Assembly: GCF_000972845.2 (NCBI RefSeq)
Contig: NC_040013.1
Location: 5,074,642-5,138,641, forward strand
DNA length: 64,000 nucleotides
DNA from: Larimichthys crocea
Taxonomy: Eukaryota > Chordata > Actinopteri > Sciaenidae
Direction of reading: 5' to 3'
A model generated the notes under the pieces. The model saw nothing but the letters and a program-made list of their open reading frames with translations. It was not told where the DNA came from and did not search any database. The position numbers and the translations under genes were made by a program. Positions 39,069-53,200 of the stretch are shown one piece after another. Each line of letters opens with the position of its first letter. The stretch's first letter is position 1.

Positions 39069-39533
39069 ACGTGCCGCTGTTTGCAGCTCGGCGGTAAATT
39101 GCTGAAATTGAACCGGCAACCAGCCACAGAAGAGAATATCTCTGTTGATGTCGTCGCCTGAAAAGTCCCTGAGCTGTAAAAGAAGAAGAAAAGAAATAAG
39201 AACTGAAGAAAAAACCTCAAAAATCTGCAGACTCATGCTATTTGTTTGTGCCTCTCTGATAGAAAGAGGTACATGTCCTCCCTGTGTGCTGCCACAACAG
39301 TCAGAAAGATGGCGATCTTTTGGAGACTAACAAGACAGAAAGCCCAGCATGGCGTCAGCACGCTGAAGTTTGTCCTCTGTGTGTTCTTATGTGCTCTTGT
39401 AAGATAATGTATGAAACAGCCTTCAGACAATGGCCAGAGCACCACGTGAATTATGCGTACTTGGAAGGACTAATAATTTATGTGGAAACATTAAAAAAAA
39501 ATCCAACTACATGAAAGCCAATACTCACATTAA

Positions 39534-39539
39534 AATAAA
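39534..39539 (+). promoter_or_regulatory. bco2: Candidate polyadenylation signal of bco2
   Basis: AATAAA lies 466 nt after the bco2 stop codon and is followed within about 15 nt by a T-rich tract (39554-39560), as expected for a poly(A) site. The intervening 3' UTR has no further coding signal. Confidence 0.5.
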
Positions 39540-42500
39540 ATCCATTTCCCCCTTTTTTTCCCTGTTTAAACCCATAGTGTTTTTGCATCATCACGCCACT
39601 TGAAACGGTATACTCCCAGTGCGAACAGAGCAGCACTTAGGATACATAAAAATGCATCAGAGGAAATTCAATTTCTGTCAAAGTAATGTGATAGAAATGG
39701 ACAACGTCTGAAATGCCTGGAAAACAAATGGATCTAACTGGTCGATAGCCTCCAGAGAGTCTAGCAGAGGTCACATCACAAATGCAGTGCTGTTTATACG
39801 CTCAAAACAACCCAAAACAAAGTTGACATACACATAAACACTGACATGTAGGACCTTGTGCGCGACCGAGCGCAGTTTGTCGCTCCATTGTATTAAACCA
39901 CGCTGTGTGAAAACAAAGCACACATGCCCCTACGCAGAATGTGAAGCAGCCTACAGCAGCGCTTGTCACTCCACCGACTTCACGATTGACTTCGCTGATG
40001 CTTCCTTCATCGGTTATTTTCCCTCTCACATTGATCTGAACTGATTGATTTGAACTGACTCCGGGCTCTGCACCTGATACAGGCATTATGGCTGCGTGAA
40101 AGCCAAGAGGTTTCAAATATTGTGACCCACATATATATTTCTTTTTTTCCTTTTTTAATATTTCAAAATTGACTTCCAGTCATGAGTTACACTTACAGAA
40201 GTTTTAATGATATTTTGCAACAGCAAGCTCTAACCTTCGGTAATTTATGACTGTACAGTACACACAGGCAGAGGTTTCATCTTTAGCTTTTCTTATTACA
40301 CTGAACTGAATAAAACCGGAGGGAACAGAGCAATAGTGTACTGTTTAAATTAATCTAATACTGGGAATTAACAACACTTATGTTTTTTTGCATGTTATCT
40401 ACTCAACTCGAGCTGCGTCTCCTAATAAGCATGCTGTACAGGTCTCCCAAGATACACGTTAATTCGCCCATAATTCCTAATCTAATCAGTCATGCTTAAC
40501 CTCTGTGTGTGCTCGGCTGTGTGTGTCTGTGTGTGTGTATCTGTGCACATACTGTATTTTCAGGTTCATTAGTACTCTCTCAAACGAGCGTGACCAGCAG
40601 AGAGAGATACAGCGACCTTTGGCCTCAGATAATCCAAAAGCTAAATTTTGTGTTTGCATAGCAAACCCTTATCAATGTTGCCCTTTTAAATTTAATGTAT
40701 TATTGGATGACATGCCAAACAAAAGGATCAATGGTTCATTCAAGGTGTTTTCCTAGATAATTAACACTTTGATGGCTTAATGTGTCAGACTCGCCTGGCT
40801 TGAGTTTGAATGATTGAACACTGTACACACAAATAAACTTGCATACACAACATTTGTATGCAAGCGTGTCTGTCCTGCTTTCAAGGTGACAGTTACAGAC
40901 TCTCTAAGCTCTTATTTGACCCATGAGAGTAGCATGAGCTCACTCACAAACCCCGTCCTGCTGTCTCACTAAGCACAAGTTATTGCACGGAGTCTTAACT
41001 CTGACTGTTATCTGTATCGTTATTTCATATCCCATGAATTCATAATGATATCATCTATATTCACCATATTAGGCACACTTCTCAGAGGCACAGTCTGATT
41101 TCCCTCAATAGTGGGAACAATGTCTTCTATATCCAGATTTGTCATTCCCTATCTTCACAGTCTTGTGGGAGCGTGGTTATCTGACATACAGATTATGTGC
41201 ATCTGCATGCGCGCGCGTGTCTGCAAGCGCTTCCTCCAGTGCAAATAACTATATGATTATTTATAAAAGTGTGCATGCATATGTGTGTGTGTGTGTGTGT
41301 GTGTTTCTCTGTGGGCTCCCTCTCTAATTGTACATGAGGGAAAAAAATAAAAAAACTGGGGATGCTTTATGAAGTCAGAATGGAGCAATTACATACCCAT
41401 GGAGGGGGTGAATCGTGCAATGTCAACAAGAATTAACTGCCACCACGGACGTGACAGGCTGGCTCAAGAAAAAAAAAAAATGTGAGGACAGGATTTATCC
41501 ATATTGCACTATCATGGATGGAAATGCCTGAATAAGAACCCACAATACAGATTTAGTTGTTTTTATTCACTGTATTCGCAGCTAATGTTTCTGTCTTCGC
41601 TTCTTTTTTTTTCGTCTTATTAGAAATGTATTTTGCCTCCTGAGCCTACTGCTCAAGCAACTGTGAACTTTAGACAGTTTATGCAGCTGCTCCTTAGTGA
41701 AAAATTACTTGAATAACTAAACGCTTTGTTATCTGCTGAAATAAAAGAGGAAAAAAAAAATTGGGTCTGGTTTTGAAAATAGTTGCTCAAAAGGCACAAG
41801 AATGCCATCATGTTTCTCCTGCTTAAAAACAACTGGAGAGGTTTATGTAGATTTTGTTTTGTCTGTCACTGCAGCACGACTGCGGGACAGATGCAGGAGA
41901 CATTCGTGGTGGTGGCTTTTCAGTGTCCTCATAATGACAGAGACTTTAAACTCTAGGGGGGAGACAAGAATAAGCCCGGGCCAATATAGGCAGAATGAGG
42001 CTGATTTTGCCATTATAACGGCAAGCTCTTTTCCCACTTGGATGGAAGCCTGGGCTGACAGTCAAACATCATTATGAGCCAGTGGCCTTGCAGTTTGTCA
42101 CTGTCAGAGCCTCTAAATAGAGACTTTGTTTTCAAGATTTGTAAAGATTTATGACATTCCAGACACTGTTTAAGCGATGATGCACAACAATGTCATTTTG
42201 TTTAATGCGAAGCCACTTTGAGAAATGGCGGATTCTGTGGGTTTTCTGGGCTTATTTCCTCCGAACACAAATATAATATAAGTCATTGTGCTCGTTTTTT
42301 TTTTTTTTTTTTTAAAGATCAGTCTTTAAATCAGAGGAAACACAGATGTCAATGTGAAGTGTTGGGGTGTATGCTGAAATGAATGATGACATTTTCGTCA
42401 TCATTGTCCACCTTTGAACCCTGTGCCTCAGAAATCATTTGCAAATCTGTATGGGTTGTGGGAATGTAGCCCAGATGTCAGCCAAAAAATAAAGCGGTCT

Positions 42501-43024
42501 AGTGGACTTACTAGAGACTTGAATAAAAGATTCACTATGTGCCTGCCTGACCGGATGTTCTTGCTATGAGTGCAAGGAGCCAGTGGACTTATCATTACTT
42601 CCTAATTCCTCCCTTGGTGTGCTGCAATCATGGCCTCATCACTCCTACAGCTGTGTCCTGAGACAGTGAAGACCCCTCATGAAAGAGATGATAAGGAGGA
42701 TATTATACATGACTCACGGAAATGGTTTCACAGAATGTAGAAGCTTTCAAAGAAAAATCATATAGCAACACCCCAGGAGATAGAAAAAAAAAAAATACCT
42801 CACAGGCCAAGTGAGGTCACTATAATTTCACTGCTGAGGACCACAGGTGCATCTTCTCCCTCCAGCTCCCTGCAGGAAAATTACAGGAATTATCGTGGTG
42901 ATTTTTTTTTTTCTATCGGGTAACATTTATTATTGGGCCCAAATGTGAGCAAGCCTCCTCCCTCCCCTCATCCTCCTCCACCCCTGCCAGCAGCGCCCTC
43001 TGCTGGCCCATAAAAACTCCTCTT
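39540..43024. other. Intergenic region between bco2 and gfra2
   Basis: No exon chain is recognisable. It includes GT runs (about 40509-40537 and 41281-41302), a 17-21 T tract (42294-42314) and the upstream flank of gfra2. The last few hundred bases before 43025 are richer in C and G (about 42950-43015) and may belong to the gfra2 promoter. Confidence 0.45.
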
Positions 43025-43684
43025 TATAAAGTGCTGTGATGCCTCGACACACATGCATTCAGTGCGAGAAGCGTTCACTCCCTCCACAGGAGCGCACAGC
43101 TTTTTCTTTTTGAGGGGAGACTGTGGTGGAGGAAAGAAAAAAAAAAAGAAAAGAAATCCAGTCAGCGTTTTGTAGCACTTTCAAATGACTTCCTCTGCCT
43201 CGTTAGAGATATTGGCATAGCTGACAGATCATTTTACGCCAGTTTAAGGGATGTTTTAGGGACAAATTGTCTCCAAGGGGCAATTGGAGCGGGTAGTCTG
43301 AGCCCTTATAATGCGGAGAGATCAAGTCTCAGTAGTTTGTCGGTATGAACGCAGCGCAGACGGACCCTGAGAAACTGCTTTCATGGATTGACTGATTGAT
43401 TGATTGGCATTTCATTTTTTCATTTTTTCCTCCCCTAATATCAGAGGATTTTCTCTGCGTCGTGGTTAGTCTAATATTCCATTTTTTTTAAAAATCGTGG
43501 ATTATAATTGGGAGTCGAGGATCTCTTTTTTTTCGGAGGTGCGTCTTTAATGAGGATATTGATTTTTTTTTACAGTTAGCCTACGTCTGGGTCAAGGATC
43601 CGGAGAGGGATATTAACCTTTCACAAGGTGGAAATATTAGTCTTTTTTGGACCCTAACTCACCTCTGTTGCCGCTGAGTCCAAC
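43025..43684 (+). promoter_or_regulatory. gfra2: gfra2 core promoter and long uORF-containing 5' leader
   Basis: TATAAA lies at 43025-43030, with an initiator-like TCAGTG about 30 bp on (near 43058). The predicted leader is then about 625 nt. It contains several upstream ORFs: 43185-43220 (11 aa), 43311-43370 (19 aa) and 43345-43395 (16 aa, MNAAQTDPEKLLSWID), plus a minimal ATG-TTT-TAG near 43250. The transcription start is inferred from motifs; an unseen 5' intron cannot be excluded. Confidence 0.5.
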
Positions 43685-44189
43685 ATGAAGTCTGTCACTG
43701 TGTGGATGTGCGTTTGCATCTTTCTTCTGGTCTTAGGTGAGAAAATAAAACATTGAAAAAATGAATATCTTTGTGCAAACTGTGATTTTTGTTGGTCATA
43801 TGCATATATATACAATCTGACATCAGTAATCACTGTCAGGGAGCGTCTTGTGATATGTGCCCACTTTCCTCATGCAGGAGTTGTTCAAGCGCACAAGGTT
43901 ATTGCGCCTTTTTATATGAATTTATTATCTTTTATCATTATTATAGTATAGGAAAATACTGATGGGCGCTCAGATTGCATGCTTTTATTAGATTATGTGT
44001 AATTGTCACCCATAGTTGCAGATCGAACTTGATGTACGCGGGTGAATCACTTCCATTGGATCCATTAAACAACCTCTGCTTCTACAGAAATACAAAGTTC
44101 ATTACTGTAACAGCTTTTAGTCAGCAAATGGAAAACCTCTGAGGTGTTTTCAGTTACTTGAGCTTGGCTGAATATGAGAAAATCATCAC

Positions 44190-44221
<32 letters not shown>

Positions 44222-47200
44222 ACACAATCATCGTTATAAGTGTCCACACATGCTGCTGCTTCAGATCAAATAAAAAGACAGATCAAATATTTTCACAGTT
44301 AACTTCATGTTACTCTTTCCTCACCCGTTGCTCTCTCATTCTGATGCAGTATCCCCCTCCTCTTTTCTGAGCTCAATGCCCAAGATCACCACAAGGGGTC
44401 TCTCTTGTCATTTCACCAGAACTGTCTGTACTTTAGTGTGTGTGTGTGTGTGTGTGTGCATGTGTGTGTGTTTGAGAGCGTGAAGGTGCGTTTTGAATCT
44501 TGACTCCTGTCAAACTGCAACACCTGAGTCTCTGTGGATCTCTGTTTACCTATTTTAATCTCATTTCCCTGTTACCCAGCTGTGAATTGAATCTACTTCA
44601 CATCTTTTAAACAAGTGCCTGTTTGATATGAGATAATTCGTCAATACCCAAGTCCTCCCTTGATTAGATTTAATAGAAAACTGAAGGCTGCAGTTGTTTT
44701 TGGACGTTTTTGATGTACCATCTTGACTATGGGTAATTACATGTCACTGTTCATGAAGTAATAAAACATAACAAGGCCCCATGTAGCCTGGATGAGATTC
44801 ATGTGGACCATGAAGAATGCAATTATCTTGCTAATGTATGCCTTGGCCTTGGCATGTGGGCACATCATTCCTATCGAAGATGTATAGGTTCCACATCCAA
44901 CTTGTTGCATCAGCAAAACAAAAGTGAAATCGTGATATGTGCTTACACTTCCACACACACAGTCTCTCTCTCACAACATTTCTCACAATCTCTCATCTTC
45001 TCACCTCAACCTTTGTCTTTTCGTCCACATCTAGCTGAGGCAGCGAGTTCCTGGGATGGTTCCTCAGCTTTGTCCGTGTCATTGGCCAACGGTTCTCCAG
45101 GATCTCCAGACACTGGGTCTGGCCCCGGAGCTCAGCCAGAATGGGTAGACTGCATCCAGGCGAGTGACATGTGCAACCAGAACCCTTACTGCAGCTCTCG
45201 GTACCGGGTGATGCGCCAGTGCCTTGTGGGCAAGGAGAAGGAAGCCATGCTGGACAACAACAGGGAGTGCCAGGCTGCGTTGGAAGTGCTGCTGGTTAGT
45301 CCTCTGTATGACTGCCGCTGCAAAAGGGGCATGAAGAAGGAGCTGCAGTGTCTGCAGAACTACTGGACCATCCACATGGGGCTCACTGAAGGTAAGAGGC
45401 AGATGGTTTTATGATTCAACGTCTCACAAAATTCACATCACATCGTGTTTAACTGTGTTGCAGTTTCAGACCCTGTAATATTATAAGACCTCTTTAGGTC
45501 ATGCAGTTTCTTTGTGAGACTACAAATGTATTCATAAGAAATTAGCACTTTCACATTTTTCTCTTCAGTGTCATTATTTCCTCTCTGGAAATAATTCCCT
45601 CTGTGTCCGTGAATTCACCTCACCGTTCGATAGTTTTGTTGTTTGAACACGTACAGCAGAGCTTTATGTGAGCCTCATGGTCATGTACAACAATTCAAAG
45701 ATGTATTGCTGCAGTAAATGGTTTGAGTGTGTGGATGTACAACACACCTCTATTGATATTAATGTGTATGACTCATTCTTAGGCATTATAATATTTATGT
45801 TAAGTGAATCTTCCAATCTCAAGTACCAGTGTACTTTCCGATCAAAGACAAAAAGGATGCACCACACCCTTTGTTGATGCCCTATTCCCTGATGCCCTCT
45901 TATAGTCATCCAGAAGCCTCTGATGAAAAATATATGCTTTCCTACTTTCCTCACCCTCTCGTAAAGTAATGGACCTATAATGGGATTACATTACTTAGAC
46001 CTGTTATGGTAGGGTTATTGGTTTTCGCCTAAAGTGTTCCATATCACCATGTAATTAGGTTGCAATCGTATAGCTCAGTGGTCTTTATGTGTCCACTTAT
46101 GCCGGACATAAAATAGTACTCATGTTGTAACGTTGAAACCTGATTTTTACACTGAGAGACATTTAGAGAGCATAAAGCAGCCTATTTCATATCTGACTGA
46201 CATCACTCTTGGTCCATCCTTAAGGGTCAAAAGCACTACAGCGTTTCACATTACGACAAATCAGAGCTGCTAGAGATCCCGTGACCTGGGGATTAGGCCA
46301 AAGGGGGGCCTTTACCCAAGAGTGACATTTTTTCATGCTCGTACAAAGTCTCTGTGACTGATGTCAAGTGTCACGCCTTGCAAACATGGAGGACATAGCG
46401 TACTCAGCTGTTTTGACACGTGGGGTAATGGTGGAAACATTGCAGAGTCTATGAGCTTTGAGCATTCTGGGCTTTTGTGTTGTGATCCGTGAAGTGATTC
46501 GCCAGGCTGACTGCTCATAGCACCAGCTACACTTCATCAGACTGATGGCAGCAGAGGGTCCCTGACATGAGTTCAAGGGAAATGTAATGGCATGGATGCT
46601 CCCCAGGCCTTCTGTCTCACTTCCTGTCTTTCTCTTCTTTTCTGAGTCTTTCTCCCTTGTAATGATCTTACTGCTCTCCTTCTCATTTTCTTTCTATTCT
46701 CCCCAGTTAAAGAGCTGCATCATTCAAAGTGTTTTGTCTTTGAATGCATCATGCAAGTTGTCTAGCTGTCAAGGATTGAGACCTCCTGTGTCTGCGGTAT
46801 GCCCTACACAGAGCTTGTGTTTCTTTCCGAATAAATGCCTCTCAGCAGTGTCCCGTTTTTGGCCCTGTCGCCCTCAGAGATAAAACCTGCTTTAACACAA
46901 ACGAAAAGCTCTTACAGTGCAGCTTTAATCTAATCACGATCCATTGTGCAGTCAAGCAGGCTTTTGTTAACTGGAAACAATCTATGTACAACATCCATCT
47001 CTGGAAACAAACACTGAATCCCAGTAGACCCCCTCAAAATGGTGCTAAACCACTTCTTCCACTGTAAAAATCAGCTGTGGACGAAACAAAGAGGTTTCGG
47101 TGTAGCAGTTGGGTTAGATAACGGAGCTTTGAAAGTTTTATTTCACTCTTGTCAAGGTGGAGAGATGAAGAGTGCAGGAGTATACGAGAGAGAAAGATTA

Positions 47201-50200
47201 GAAAGGCGAGGATTAAAAGAAGAGTAGAGCTAAAGAAGGCGAAAGGTACATGGATAACAAAAAAAGGACAGGGCAATATTCTGCTAATGTGATGAACTAT
47301 ATGCCGTATGAAAAGAAATGCATGATGACTTAAAGATAAACATATTTAGCACATTTCTGCAGCCTGGGGCCATTACAGAGTGTAGTAAGCCACATAGAAA
47401 TAAGACTCCAGTGTCTCTCCAGTGTGTTGACCGGGGGCAGGAAGTTGGCCTGTGAGCTTGAGGGCTAAACCACTGTGTCTGTGAAGAGAAAGCTGATGTC
47501 GACCACGGATGTCCTGGGATTGAGAAAGACAGAACCCTGCTTTTAGGCCAGCCCTGTCTCAACAGTATATCCCACCGCCTCGGGCAGGGTTATCACACTC
47601 ATTTAGTGCATGTCCTATTATTCCTTATTTCAAATGCAGAAATAAATAAATAAACAGTTCAATAAAACACGTGAACATGAATAAGTGGTAGCCCTAAGTG
47701 GACAGACACACCAACAGGAAAAATATACTTTAACTTTAGAGTTAATTGACTTCATACCATATCCACGTATTACAGACCAGTGTTCGCTTTCATCAAAATA
47801 AGAAAGAAACATCTCTTTCGAACATGTGCATGAAGAAGAAGAATGCAGAGAAATATTTATGTTGAATTAAAAGAAAAACGCATTTATGTCGGGTCATGTG
47901 CACTTCTTTAACTTGGACCGCACTTTTTTCATGAAGGATCATGATCAGCACAAGCCTGGGGGCTTTGTAGTGGAATAAAAGACGATTGTACTTGAAATGT
48001 GCACTAGACCACATACTTTATCTTGAAGATCTTTCTTTCATAGATTAAAAGCATTTTGTCATCCATAGACCACAAGACATAGAAATACTCACCATGTGAA
48101 TCAGTTCAAGGACTGTCCTTTCAGAGATAAAGGATACCAGTCATTGAAAAAAAAAAAATCATGGAAAGATCTGCTTCTTCAGATTCCTTGGTTGGCTGCT
48201 TTGTCTCTTTTTCCTTCCACTGAGGTTTCTGTCATTCAGCTGCAAAGTGGTTGCATTAGCAGATTTTTTTTGTTTTGAGATGAGATTTACTCTGAGAAGT
48301 CTTGGCTGACACACCTCTTCAGTGCCGAATGGTGATTGGGGACAGTACCTGTGGAGTGGCAGACAGGGGTGGTCGCTTCATTTTCAAAGAGGGGGATTGG
48401 ATGATGTCCAATTATCGGAGTACCACATTGCTCAGCCTCCCTGGGAAAGTTTATTCCAAGGTGCTGAAAATGAGGCTCCAAACATCGAACTGCAGGATCA
48501 GGAGGAACAGTGCAGAATCCTCCCTTGCCGTGGAACAGTGGACTAGCTATTTACCCTTTAGCCCCGTTACTGAGGGAGGGAGCTTGATACGAGCCATCTG
48601 GTCTTTGTATAACAAAAGTGAGAGCTGTGTCCATTTTTCTGGGCTCAAAATCAAATATGTTTTCAGTGGGTGTTGGACTCAAGGTTGCCTCTTGTCTTGT
48701 CTGATCTTGTTCCTAATATTCATAGACAAGATCTCAAACCACAAGCGGGAGTGAGAATAGCGTCTGCTTTGAGAACATGAACTAGACTGGGGCAGTTAGC
48801 AGCCAAGTTTGAAACAGCCGGGATGAGAGTCCTGAGGCCAGTTGAGGTGGATCGGCCATTAAATTAGGATGCCCTCCTGGACACCTTCATTTTTCTGGGG
48901 CACATCCAGCCGGTAGGAAATCCTGGGTCCAACCTAGATCTTGCTGGAGGAATTACATAATCCCATCTGGCCTGGGATCCCCCCAGAAGGAGTTGGAAAA
49001 TGTTACTAGACATGTGTGGCCAAACCTGCTTAACCCGCTGCCACCGCAAGCTGGTCCCGGGAGAAAAAGGATGGATATATGGATAGATCATTTTGCTTCT
49101 GTGTTTGTGATGAAACAGTGCTGTGACAGATAATCCCTTCAGTCACTTGTCATAATTTTCAAGTAGTATCTTAATTGTACCTTGATTTTTGTTTATACCT
49201 GAGGTAATTCATGGCATAGTCTGATTTCCATGGAAGGACATCAAATGATAGTAAAAATGATGAGGTACAGGGTGTCGCTTAGCTCAGTTGGTAGAACATC
49301 TGCCCCATGTACAAAGGCTGAGTCCTGGCCCATGATTCGAATCCGACCTGTGGCTCTTTCCCGCAAGTCATTCCCCATCTCTTTCTCCCCACATTCATGT
49401 CACTCTTCAGCTGTCTCTATCAAAAAAAGCTAAAAAAAAATATCTTTAAACACACGCACAACATTGCGTTAACCTGAGCAGTCTGCACCTCTCGTACCTT
49501 TCGAAAACAAAGAAGAATCTACCCTGAGACTGAAAAGTTAATCATTCAATCTTTTTGCCATGTCATACCAGACTCCCCATAAAATGTCCTTGTGGGAAGG
49601 CCCTCGGGCATGAGATGTAACTGCAAATTACATTGGTTATAGCAAACAAGGTCCAGACACTTAAGAGCTACACGAGTCTCTCCAGTTACACAAGTCCAGA
49701 GAGAGGTCTGAATCTTTGAAAGGTGTTTTAAAGTTGACAATGTGTGTGATGAAACGATACATTGCTGCTGAGAAAACACTTTACAGAGTGCCTCGGTATG
49801 ACAACAACGTGACTCAGTACCGTCATCAAGTGTTGCTTGATGCGTCTTCTTGAAATATCAGCAGAAAACATTTTGACACATTTCAGCAGGTGTTGGCAGC
49901 GAAGTTTCTGCAGCATTTTAAATTTGAGAAAGTGCTATTTACCGATGGGAATCTGAATAACGAGGGCCAGCGGCTATGATGTGGGGTCAGATTATCTTTA
50001 TCTGTTATTGCCAGCCCTCAGGCCACTGTTCTGCCCTGAAAGGCTAAAGGGTGTTATAATGCCGGTCTTTCAGCCATCAGTAATGGTGCTAATGATGAGC
50101 TGTTAATTGTGTTTTCTAACGAAAAATGGCAACTGAATTCAATGTGTCAATGCAGTCGTCCTTGATGGTTTCTGTTCTGAATGGGCCTGTGTTCGTACGA

Positions 50201-53200
50201 GGCAATGAGGTCTAGCAGTTTAAATCTATAAAAGAAGTAATTACTAAGAAAGAAACATTGGCTGCTACGCAGGAATATTGTATAGGCGGCTGTGGTTCTC
50301 TTTCAATTATGCCCAGGGCCTCATGTGGATATATAGCCTTGTAGGGGTTTGCAGGAGAATTGGTCATTTAAACGATAACTTTTCACGCCTCCAACATACA
50401 TTATTTCATAGCCTTAGCTGTGAAACCATAGACCGGGTCTCAAAGTAAGAATCGAAGATCTTTTGTGAGGACCTTTCAGAGCAGTTTAATTAGCTCAGCC
50501 AACTTTCACTGTAGAGAGAGAAAGGAGAGCTCCACCAGTACTCTACACCAAGTCTGCTCCAACAAGCTTATCGTCAGACAAGGCTACATCTTTACATGAA
50601 ACGATGAGCATACCAGACATTTTTTTGTGGAGCGATTTATTTTATTTTTTCCATTTTCATGAATGTCAGCATCGCAAAGGTCACCTTCTGAATATGTCAC
50701 TACATCATGCTAATAACACAAGTCGGCCCCCTAATTCTGCGGGTAAGTTAAATGAAACAGACGGAGTAAGAATGCTGCGCACATCATGATAGACTGAGGC
50801 AGGGAGGAAGAGGAATGGAGAGAGCTGGAGAGAGGACAGGAGGTGAGGACAGGCCGGTAGATAGATGATGAGGGGGGAAGAAAATTTAAGAGAGAGGCAG
50901 AGAGAACCAAGGAATGAAAGAGCGGGAGGAAGAAAGACGGAGTCATGAGGGGAAACCGCGAAGGAGGGGAGGGGGTTACAAAGGTACACAGTATTCCTGG
51001 GTGAAACCATCATTACTATGAGCAATGGTAGCAGTCACCGGCCATTACCTTAGCCATCCACTGTCATAAGCAGAACATTTTTCCTGCCTGCCCCGCATGT
51101 CAGGGGAAAGGGGAAGCAGGCTCCTGCATGCTGAATACGTCCTCTCCGTTTTCTCCCTCCCTGTGCTGGAGACCCGGTCGGCACTCGCTAGGTGGCTACT
51201 TCATCATCGGAGGAAGAGACCTGTCGATAGCATCTGAATGTGATCAATAAGGTTCTTTCAGAGCTTTTCCCCTCCTCCGCCTTTTTAATGCCTCCTCCTC
51301 CCTCCTTCCCCTTTCATCTTTCATCCCAAAAATGTGAAAAGGATCAGTGGAATATGATGGCAAAACAGGAGCTGTTTGTCCTCATAAATCTGTCTAATGA
51401 TTTTCTATACTGTAAGGTGAACTGCCCCGAGATGGCTCCCATTCACTGCGAGGCCGGTATAGAGTGTGACAGTTTGGCTGAAATGGGGACCAGGTAGCGG
51501 GTTTTAGATTAGCCTTTTATAGCAGAGTGAGTTCTCTGGCTCTCTATCAGGCGGCAGAGTGAGTGACGGGCCATTCTGCTCGGTGAATACTGTCATGATG
51601 TGGGCATTAAGACTCACTCCTGGCAGAAAGGTTCACAGTGGTGCTGAATGAATGTGCATCACAGAAGTCAACTATCAGACCCCGGCGGCTGTCATCGCAG
51701 CATGCGTACTTCTCTCGCCTTCTCTCTGTCACTCTCTCTCTCTCTCTGCATCATTAATTGAAGTAGCTGTTTGTTGAAATAAGTCAGCCAAGTTTTCTCT
51801 CTTCCATATGGTGGGATTCAAAGCCCAAACTAGGAGTCCGCTATGCAGTTAGATTAATCACTTAGGATGTCATCCCTCAGTTACCAGTGTGGCAGCGCTA
51901 ATCATGTTTACAGTAAATATTTAACTTGCCTAATATTGGCTATTTAAGCTGTTTGCAGCATGTAAAATTATGAGCGTTTTCTATTTATTCATATTGATAT
52001 AAAACATAAAATGGTGAGGAGAGGCTGATATATTGGGCTGTGCTGCCGCGGCCTGTTTTTAATGTTCTCCCCAATATGCTGCTATGCCATAAAGATGATA
52101 GCCGTTTTTATTTAAGTTTTGCAGGATTTACACCATATTCAACATTTAGTACCTGACACCAAATGCTGATTTAGTTAAGCGAGTGTATAACTATTCATAT
52201 TAACATTACAGTCTCATAGCCAAAGGGAAGGCTGGAAATGTTTTTTTTGCACTCATTTTCTCATGTGTGTTTGCCCACCACGCCACGCTGGATTGGAATT
52301 GTGAGTTGAAATATTATTCCGAGCTAATCCAATATTCTATTTGTATGGTTTTGAAATTGAGTTTAAAATGTCAATATCACTTCAAAAGCCGAGCCGTTAA
52401 CTGAATTTATGCCTCAACTTGTGTTCCGTTAAGCACAATTTGAAGAAGGATGCATTTGTGGTATCGTTTCACTTTATCTTCTCCTTGTTGAAACGAAGCA
52501 CATTATGGGAGAAAGTTGAGTGGACAGATAAATGCATTTAAACTAATGTAATAAAAATGTGAACTCCCATATTCTGTGTTTCCCTCTGATACATTTCTAT
52601 AGAATACAAGTGTGCCTTGAGAAGTGATTTAAAGAGGGAATTGTCCTGGCTCGCCTTATCTCCACAGACAGCTCATTTGCAAACTTCGGGAGCTCTGACA
52701 GCAAAGGCTCGGCCACCTTTTGTTACCAGCTGAGTTCGGGCCTCTGCTGCGGACCTCCGGCTGTGCTGCAGGCTGCTCAGACTGTGCTAAGCTTTCTTTA
52801 TATGTGATTAATATAAAAACAGAAGTAGTGTTGCAATATATTATTATAATTTGAATAAGAGGAACTATGTAACAGGGGTATTTGGTCATTTTCAAACATT
52901 GCCTGCAGCAAAAATATGGACAATATAAAATCAATATTAAACGAGAACACAATCAGTGCAGGGCACCTTTTAAAAAACAAAACAAGGTGAATGACAGTTA
53001 TTAAAATTGACTTTGCTTCCAGCCATAAACGGTTTGCAAAGAATGTCACTAAAATCCATAGGACAGTTTCCATCACCTCAGGAGTCGAGCTTCATTGATA
53101 ATGCATATGAAAAGGATGAGTGATGGAGCCTAACAGCTTCATAAAAACCCCTCATGGTAACGGAGAAGAGTGTGAATCCACTTTAAAGCAGCATTCTTCT

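Noticed and set aside
44065..44247. Poly-Asp protein on the minus strand
   Set aside because: It is only the translated ATC trinucleotide repeat in gfra2 intron 1.
48302..48754. A 150-codon possible host gene
   Set aside because: Translation matches reverse-transcriptase phrases of a Rex3/RTE-type LINE and is broken by frameshifts.
49280..49344. tRNA gene
   Set aside because: A and B boxes are present but the tRNA fold is not complete and a SINE body with A-tail follows.
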